NCBI GenBank assembly: GCA_013043825.1
Contig: JABDNM010000014.1
Location: 1-39,330 of the forward strand
Origin: Flavobacteriaceae bacterium
Lineage (GTDB): Bacteria; Bacteroidota; Bacteroidia; Flavobacteriales; Flavobacteriaceae
DNA length: 39,330 nt
Direction of reading: 5' to 3'
Both the position numbers and the translations under genes were made by a program. Below are positions 35,401 to 39,330 of the stretch, one piece after another. The notes under the pieces were generated by a model, which saw only the letters and a list, made by a program, of their open reading frames with translations, was not told the origin of the DNA and did not search any database. Numbering within the stretch: the first letter of the stretch is position 1; every line of letters starts with the position of its first letter.

Positions 35401-38141
35401 CTTATCAGAACATTTTCACTCCCCAGCAGGAGATCTTTGTTTCGGTTTTCAATGGAGAGGGATGTTCGGCTCCGACGAGTTTTTTCATCAATGTGGATCC
35501 CAACCCGGTGGTAGTATCGCCTACTCCGCTGGTTGTTTGTGATGATGACAACGATGGTTTTTATTCCTTCTTTGATCTTACGAGCAAGGATGGGGAGATC
35601 ATCGGAGGGGAGACCAATGTAGATGTTCTTTATTTTGAGACGGCCCTGTTGGCCGATCTGGGCAATCCCGGGGATGCTTTGGTGAGTCCTTATTCGAACA
35701 TCATTGCTTTTAACCAGACGATCTATGCTCGGGTTACGCGTAATATTTCGGGGCAGTTACCGTGTTATACGGTGGTTTCTATGGATTTGGTTGTGGAGTT
35801 ATTACCGGATGCTCCTACGGCAGATTTTATTGATCCTATGGAGCTTTGTGATGATGACGGGGATGGATTTGCCATTTTCGATCTCACGCTCAACGATCCT
35901 TTTGTATTGGGGACCCAGGATCCGGCAGATTTTCTACCCATTACCTATTATGAGAGCGAGGCCGATGCCTTGGCTGCGACCAATGCTATTGCCACCCCGG
36001 ATGCTTATATGAACACCGCTACGCCCAGTCAGATGATCTGGGTACGTTTGGAGCATGCTACCACGGGTTGTTTTAGGGTTACTCCCTTTGAGATCGTGGT
36101 GAGTCCTTTGCCGGTTATTGGTGTAGGTCCTTTTGACCAGGTTTTATGTGATGATGAGTTAGGTGGCAGTAGTTCCAACGATGGGATTTCGACCTTTGAT
36201 CTGAGCCAGAACAACGATGCGATCACCCTGGGTGATCCTACCCTGTCTGTGTTCTATTACCAGACCCTGGATGATCAGAACAACAATAATCCTATCGCCA
36301 ATCCTACCTCCTATCAGAACATTGCCAATCCACAGGATGTTTTTGTGAGTGTTTTCACGATGTCTGATTGTGAGGTTCGCACCAATGTAACGCTTCGGGT
36401 ACTTCCCAATCCTACTCCCACCGCTCCTACGGCCCTGGAGGTTTGTGACCAGGTGGATTCAAGAGATGGGATCTCCCAGTTTGATCTTACCAGCAAGGAT
36501 GTGGAGATCATCGGAGGAGAGGCCGATGTAAGTGTGAGCTACTATGAGAGTTTACAGGCTGCCATCGATGGTATTGCCGGCACCGAGCTTACGAGTCCTT
36601 ATACCAACACGGTACCCAACAACCAGGTGGTCTATGCGCGCTTAACGCGTGATGTACCCCCCGGGGAGCTTCCGTGTTTTGGTATTGTTGAGTTGGAGCT
36701 TATAGTCCATCCACTGGCCGATGACACGGCCGATATCAGTGATGAGATCGCTTGTCAGGTTCCCTTTTTAGGTACCGAGACCATTATTTTGGACGATAAG
36801 GATCCGGAGGTATTAAACGGTCAGGATCCTACCTTGTTCGATGTACAGTATTACGAGAGTGCTGCCGATGCTCAGGCGATGGTAGGTGCTTTGGCCTCGG
36901 GCATTCCTTATATCTACGATACGACAGAGCGCACCATTTATGTTGGGATCCTCAACACCCAGACGGGTTGTTATGTTCCCTACACCCAGAATATCAATGA
37001 ATTGAGTTTCATTTTAGTGGTTAAGCAAGGGGCTACGGCCACCGAGCCGGCCTTGCCTTATACTATTTGTGATAATTACGAGCAGAACGATGGTCTGGGC
37101 CAGTTCACCCTAAAGCGTGATGCGGGCAATCCCACCGAGTTGGATGATCAGGCCGATGCGCTACAGGCGGAGATACTAGGGGGTCAGGACCCCAATCAAT
37201 TTATCATCACCTTCCATGAGACCCTGGAGGCTGCCGAGGCGGGCACCAATGCCTTGCCTAACATCTACCTCAATGTGATCAATCCCCAGGTGATCTATGC
37301 TCGGGTGACCAACCAGGTTGATCCCAACGATGATCGGGCTTGTTATGATATTGTAGAGGTGATCTTGGAGGTAGAATCTTTACCTTTTGTGACCCTGGAA
37401 GAGCAGTACCGTCTTTGTGTGGATAGCTCCGGCAATCCTATCGAGGAGGAGGAAGGGGAGGTATCCCCACCGCTTATCGACACGGGCCTTGATGAGAGCC
37501 TCTATGTTTTTGTATGGCGTTATGAGGGACAGATACTACCCAATGAGACGGGTGGATCGATCGTCGCGTTGCAGGGCGGGGTCTATGAGGTTACTGTCAC
37601 ACGTATCGAGACGGGCTGTCAGACCACTGCCAGCACCACGGTGGTTTTATCGGGACCTCCGGAGGTCTTCGACGCGGTGGTAACCAGCGGTGCTTTTGAC
37701 TCCAGTCATACCATCGAGGCTACGGCCATGGGAATAGGAGATTACCTCTTCCAGCTGGACGACGGTCCCTTCCAGAGTGAGGGCAGCTTCACGGGTGTGG
37801 AGCCTGGCAATCACCTGGTGACCATCAAGGATGCCAACGGATGTGGTAGTGTTACCATCGAACTAGGGGTGATCGATTACCCCCGTGTGGTAACGCCCAA
37901 CCAGGACGGATTCCACGATACCTGGAACATCACAGGAATTGCCAATGGAGACCCAACAGCGAAGATCTACATCTTCGATCGACACGGCAAACTACTCAAG
38001 CAATTGAGTCCGCTAGGACCTGGCTGGGATGGAACCTATAATGGTAATCCACTTCCGTCCAGCGATTACTGGTTTAGAGTGGAATACAAAGAAGATGAAA
38101 CAACCAAAGAATTCAGAGGACACTTTACCTTGAAGCGATAA
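32484..38141 (+). CDS. Giant secreted T9SS type B protein with choice-of-anchor L domain and ~100-residue repeats
   Basis: An 1885-residue surface or secreted protein. Order: a signal peptide (residues 1-19, LLPVLLCFAYASFSQ); a choice-of-anchor L-like domain (about 25-305; FIFASEEYENDFECDAQFRDGFAFLL); a variable Ig-like stretch to about 395; at least twelve repeats of about 100 residues (about 400-1632), each opening with a Cys/Asp-rich turn and FDLT, with a Tyr-rich middle and V-x-x-LP end; Ig-like or SprB-like parts; and a type B sorting domain from residue 1802 (VVTPNQDGFHDTWNITG ... FRGHFTLKR). Type B signals direct export through SprA-type T9SS and are often linked to PorP/SprF-like partners; none adjoins. 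Many repeats hold DxDxDG turns likely to bind calcium. Codon use shifts strongly within the repeats. Probable adhesin; ligand unknown. Confidence 0.92.
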   Translation: MRKLLLPVLLCFAYASFSQSINVNDPLDPENALSAEDLINQVLIGGDCVEVNMTFLQENCDGVGNLLERSWGYFDATGTNFPFQEGIILSTGYGVSAEGPNDVSGSSDSGLCGGVTWPGDDDLKTILDIQSGDNVQTNNATVFQFTFVPIISDISFDFIFASEEYENDFECDAQFRDGFAFLLRGPGIPNDSGTAFGGTNIAAVPGSLNVPVSTLSIHADTFMCGSEIPGVNFFPEFYVSNWAGNNQNEIQFDGYTTSLAATASLTPGETYELKMVIADRGDSSFDSAVFFRAGSFNIGSVDLGVDLTIANGNARCQGEDYEIMPDISVPPGTTYEWQFESPLGSGTFIPFVPAETGPTLVVNTTGNYKLIVDFNGLCTSEGEIFIEFDMPFAINNAPDPLIVCDSDNDGFAEFDLTQADNDITMGDPNLTVSYHGTLLDAQNAALPLTSPYTNDDIHSDSVWARVESNNSSCVEFAELFLIVRNSPIAVEPEAPLRACDDSTPDGFTFFDLTVVEPEVLGGMDPTEFDIYYYVLQSDAVTAGNNALTAPDYSQSIANPTNFLNSSNPQEIYILVVGNNTSTSPPNPNGAEGCYDIVPLTLIVDPLPEDLGPFEMALCDDELNGSTRVDEISTFDLTTQNVAVTGGDATLTVLWFETVADEMANNPIADPTMYQNTSTPQTIIGRVTSEFDCSITVTMTLTVLPNPTPNENPTPLELCDDDDDGIVGGFDLTSKDGEIIGGEADVSVLYYETLAAAEAGTPGTEIVSPYTNITPNSQIVYARVTRDVPPGVLPCYTIVELELVVVALPDMPTSDFIDPMIVCDEDGDGLSVFDLTQNDPYVLGTQDPADFVLPITYYETEADAIAGTNAIDPANAFISAGQSIWVRLESSVTGCLRITPFEIEVGTFPAIGTGDDLFLCDDEVGGSTPFDGLSTFDLTVNTPLINLGNSTLEVRYYKDAADQAAGIAIADPTAYQNIFTPQQEIFVSVFNGEGCSAPTSFFINVDPNPVVVSPTPLVVCDDDNDGFYSFFDLTSKDGEIIGGETNVDVLYFETALLADLGNPGDALVSPYSNIIAFNQTIYARVTRNISGQLPCYTVVSMDLVVELLPDAPTADFIDPMELCDDDGDGFAIFDLTLNDPFVLGTQDPADFLPITYYESEADALAATNAIATPDAYMNTATPSQMIWVRLEHATTGCFRVTPFEIVVSPLPVIGVGPFDQVLCDDELGGSSSNDGISTFDLSQNNDAITLGDPTLSVFYYQTLDDQNNNNPIANPTSYQNIANPQDVFVSVFTMSDCEVRTNVTLRVLPNPTPTAPTALEVCDQVDSRDGISQFDLTSKDVEIIGGEADVSVSYYESLQAAIDGIAGTELTSPYTNTVPNNQVVYARLTRDVPPGELPCFGIVELELIVHPLADDTADISDEIACQVPFLGTETIILDDKDPEVLNGQDPTLFDVQYYESAADAQAMVGALASGIPYIYDTTERTIYVGILNTQTGCYVPYTQNINELSFILVVKQGATATEPALPYTICDNYEQNDGLGQFTLKRDAGNPTELDDQADALQAEILGGQDPNQFIITFHETLEAAEAGTNALPNIYLNVINPQVIYARVTNQVDPNDDRACYDIVEVILEVESLPFVTLEEQYRLCVDSSGNPIEEEEGEVSPPLIDTGLDESLYVFVWRYEGQILPNETGGSIVALQGGVYEVTVTRIETGCQTTASTTVVLSGPPEVFDAVVTSGAFDSSHTIEATAMGIGDYLFQLDDGPFQSEGSFTGVEPGNHLVTIKDANGCGSVTIELGVIDYPRVVTPNQDGFHDTWNITGIANGDPTAKIYIFDRHGKLLKQLSPLGPGWDGTYNGNPLPSSDYWFRVEYKEDETTKEFRGHFTLKR
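34305..35207 (+). repeat. A-B-C super-repeat, copy 1
   Basis: Residues 608-908 (301 aa, 903 bp). Three ~100-residue domains in order: type A (CDDELNGSTR, FDLT), type B (CDDDDDGI, FDLTSKDGEIIGGE) and type C (FIDPMIVCDEDGDG, GTQDPADF). Confidence 0.85.
35208..36113 (+). repeat. A-B-C super-repeat, copy 2
   Basis: Residues 909-1210 (302 aa, 906 bp). Same order: A (CDDEVGGSTP), B (CDDDNDGF, FDLTSKDGEIIGGE), C (FIDPMELCDDDGDG, GTQDPADF). Similarity to copy 1 is visible at base level, strongest in the C domains. Confidence 0.85.
36114..37031 (+). repeat. A-B-C super-repeat, copy 3 (C domain diverged)
   Basis: Residues 1211-1516 (306 aa, 918 bp). A (CDDELGGSSS) and B (FDLTSKDVEIIGGEADVSV) are close to the earlier copies. 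The C-like domain is degenerate: its Cys-Asp turn is replaced by ACQVPFLGTE, although a GQDPTLFDVQYYES segment remains. Confidence 0.75.
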
Positions 38142-38165
38142 TAAGAGTCAAGTCAACTCTATTAA

Positions 38166-38193
38166 AAACCCATCATGATTGATGGGTTTTTTT
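38166..38193 (+). terminator. Terminator of the giant gene
   Basis: A 10-bp stem (AAACCCATCA / TGATGGGTTT) with the loop TGAT is followed by a T run to 38193. Confidence 0.9.
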
Positions 38194-38299
38194 ATAGAAT
38201 ATTGGTAGTTAAAACGCAATCTTTTTTTGTGCTCTCATCCCCAGATGCTGGTCCTTGATAGCATTGTTTACCAACAACAACACATGAGTTAGGTTGATT

Positions 38300-38332
38300 T
38301 TGCTTTCATGAAATTCAAATTTCTTATCTTTA
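38300..38332 (+). promoter_or_regulatory. Possible promoter of the small barrel gene
   Basis: TTG (38300-38302), a 22-base spacer and TATCTTTA (38325-38332), one base off the consensus, about 94 bases before the ATG at 38426. The rest of the 38142-38425 gap is A/T-rich and shows nothing else I can support. Confidence 0.4.
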
Positions 38333-38425
38333 TGTAGTTAAGATGATGAAAATCATACACTTAGAACCAATAGATACATAATATTGCAATAATTTTATAA
38401 GCACGAATTCTTTAACTAATCAATT

Positions 38426-39184
38426 ATGAAAAAATTCTTATTTATTTCAGCGCTCGCATTATTTGTATTCAATTCAATTAATGCGCAGGATTATGCTCTA
38501 ACCGATTCTGATCAATACGATCTTTCGGAGATGAGCTTGACCGATATTGAAAAACTGACACTAGATCGTGAAAACGAAACAGCAGTACTTCAGGAAACAA
38601 ACGACATTGCATTTGGTATAATTGGAGGTCTTGTGTGCTCAACTATCTACGGTGATGAAGCAGACAGTTTTGACAACAGAATAAGTTTTCACCTCGGGAT
38701 TATGCTAACCATGTTGATGTCGGAGAACTTTGCGCTACATGGTGAATTGCTATACGCCGGCATGGGCTCAGACTATGAGGACACGACTGGTGATGTAGAA
38801 TTATTCGACACCCGTCGTGGAGGCGGTGGAGGAGAAACTTTTTCCGGCACTTATAAACTGGATTATCTGCTATTGCTCATTGTTGCACAATATTATATAG
38901 CTGAAGGTCTTAGCCTAGAAGCAGGTCCACAGTTTGGATTATTACTGTCGGCAAAAGATGAATTTACATTTCTTGGAGAAACTTCGGAAGAAGATGTAAA
39001 AGACCAGACCAAGGGATTTGATTTTGGCGTATCGGGAGGGGTAGGTTACGAGTTTGCTATGGGACTTTATCTAAAGATCCGGTATTACCTTGGATTGCTT
39101 GAAATAAACGATTTTCAATTTCCTGGAAATGAAAGTTGGAAAAATTCCGGATTATTTGCTTCAGCAGGATGGTTTTTTAACTAA
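38426..39184 (+). CDS. Small outer-membrane beta-barrel (porin-family) protein
   Basis: A 252-residue protein with a signal peptide (MKKFLFISALALFVFNSINAQ). A short acidic segment (about residues 22-60) is followed by a beta-barrel of the outer-membrane protein type common in Bacteroidota (OmpA-like N-terminal barrel or OMP_b-brl group): IAFGIIGGLVCSTIYGD, HLGIMLTMLMSENFALHGELLYAG, LSLEAGPQFGLLLSA and the final strand GLFASAGWFFN, which ends in a typical aromatic/Asn terminus. A poly-Gly loop (RRGGGGGE) lies in the middle. Transport specificity cannot be inferred. A terminator follows directly. Confidence 0.85.
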   Translation: MKKFLFISALALFVFNSINAQDYALTDSDQYDLSEMSLTDIEKLTLDRENETAVLQETNDIAFGIIGGLVCSTIYGDEADSFDNRISFHLGIMLTMLMSENFALHGELLYAGMGSDYEDTTGDVELFDTRRGGGGGETFSGTYKLDYLLLLIVAQYYIAEGLSLEAGPQFGLLLSAKDEFTFLGETSEEDVKDQTKGFDFGVSGGVGYEFAMGLYLKIRYYLGLLEINDFQFPGNESWKNSGLFASAGWFFN

Positions 39185-39206
39185 CTTAAAATATAACATC
39201 AATAAA

Positions 39207-39235
39207 AAACTCCTTCAAATTGAAGGAGTTTTTTT
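39207..39235. terminator. Bidirectional terminator
   Basis: A 10-bp stem (AACTCCTTCA / TGAAGGAGTT) with the loop AAT has an A run on its left and a T run on its right, so it can stop transcription from both the barrel gene and the convergent gene at the window edge. Confidence 0.9.
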
Positions 39236-39272
39236 ATGCTAATCTTTGGTTTAAATTTTCCGTCATAGCTAA

Positions 39273-39330
39273 CTAAAGATTCAATCCCAAAGTCAAGATG
39301 AAACTATCATAGGTAGTATCGATCGCTGCT
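39273..39330 (-). CDS. C-terminus of a probable outer-membrane beta-barrel protein, partial
   Basis: On the minus strand the last 18 codons and a TAG stop (39273-39275) of a gene entering from the right read AAIDTTYDSFILTLGLNL. The alternating pattern and ending resemble the closing strand of an outer-membrane barrel. It is too short for a firm call. It is convergent with the barrel gene, with a bidirectional terminator between. Confidence 0.5.
   Translation of the reverse strand, partial: AAIDTTYDSFILTLGLNL

Noticed and set aside
34305-37031. CRISPR-like or mobile repeat interpretation of the ~905-bp period
   Set aside because: The repeats are in-frame protein domains with varied sequence and without spacers, terminal inverted repeats or transposase genes.

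Overview
The window looks like a chromosomal segment of a member of Flavobacteriia (Bacteroidota), probably Flavobacteriaceae. The reasons are the type IX secretion (T9SS) translocon gene sprA followed by gcvH, a secreted protein with a T9SS type B C-terminal signal, the caa3-type oxidase and SCO gene set, and promoters that fit the Bacteroidota pattern TTG-N20-TAnnTTTG. Leaders are A/T-rich and I saw no clear Shine-Dalgarno sites. I saw no tRNA, rRNA, insertion sequence, phage gene or CRISPR array.

Layout. (1) 1-10341, plus strand: sprA (5' end outside the window), gcvH, a VanZ-like membrane protein, two TonB-type energy transducers each ending in a strong terminator, and a RemB-like outer-membrane protein whose N-terminus carries the same TonB-like C-terminal domain. 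(2) 10346-11392, minus strand: a secreted metallo-beta-lactamase-fold hydrolase. (3) 11465-16637, plus strand: a heme-copper oxidase block (heme O synthase, two subunit III genes, subunit IV) and then an assembly block (cysteine-free SCO-like protein, SCO, DUF420, 75-aa CxxC membrane protein). Each block starts at a well-formed promoter. (4) 16787-24656, plus strand: a MacB-type export operon (ATPase, two permeases, adaptor, TolC, second adaptor) ending in the t6A gene tsaB. (5) 24661-28796: three paralogous small secreted proteins of unknown function on the minus strand, around a plus-strand membrane-anchored TPR/AraC regulator. (6) 29019-32408, minus strand: a DUF255/YyaL-type lipoprotein, dodecin and an Nfu Fe-S protein. 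(7) 32484-38141, plus strand: an 1885-residue T9SS type B secreted protein with an N-terminal choice-of-anchor L-like domain and at least twelve ~100-residue repeats. (8) 38426 to the end: a small outer-membrane beta-barrel, a bidirectional terminator, and the last 18 codons of a minus-strand gene that probably encodes another barrel.

How the parts fit. SprA would export proteins such as the type B giant. The TonB proteins and the RemB-like protein may supply energy or surface functions for the same envelope machinery. The oxidase block makes heme O, structural subunits and CuA maturation factors. The most unusual items are the giant protein's A-B-C three-domain super-repeat of about 903-918 bp, whose Glu codons are almost all GAG, the three-paralogue family with its membrane-anchored regulator, and the TonB-like domain shared by three successive genes beside sprA.
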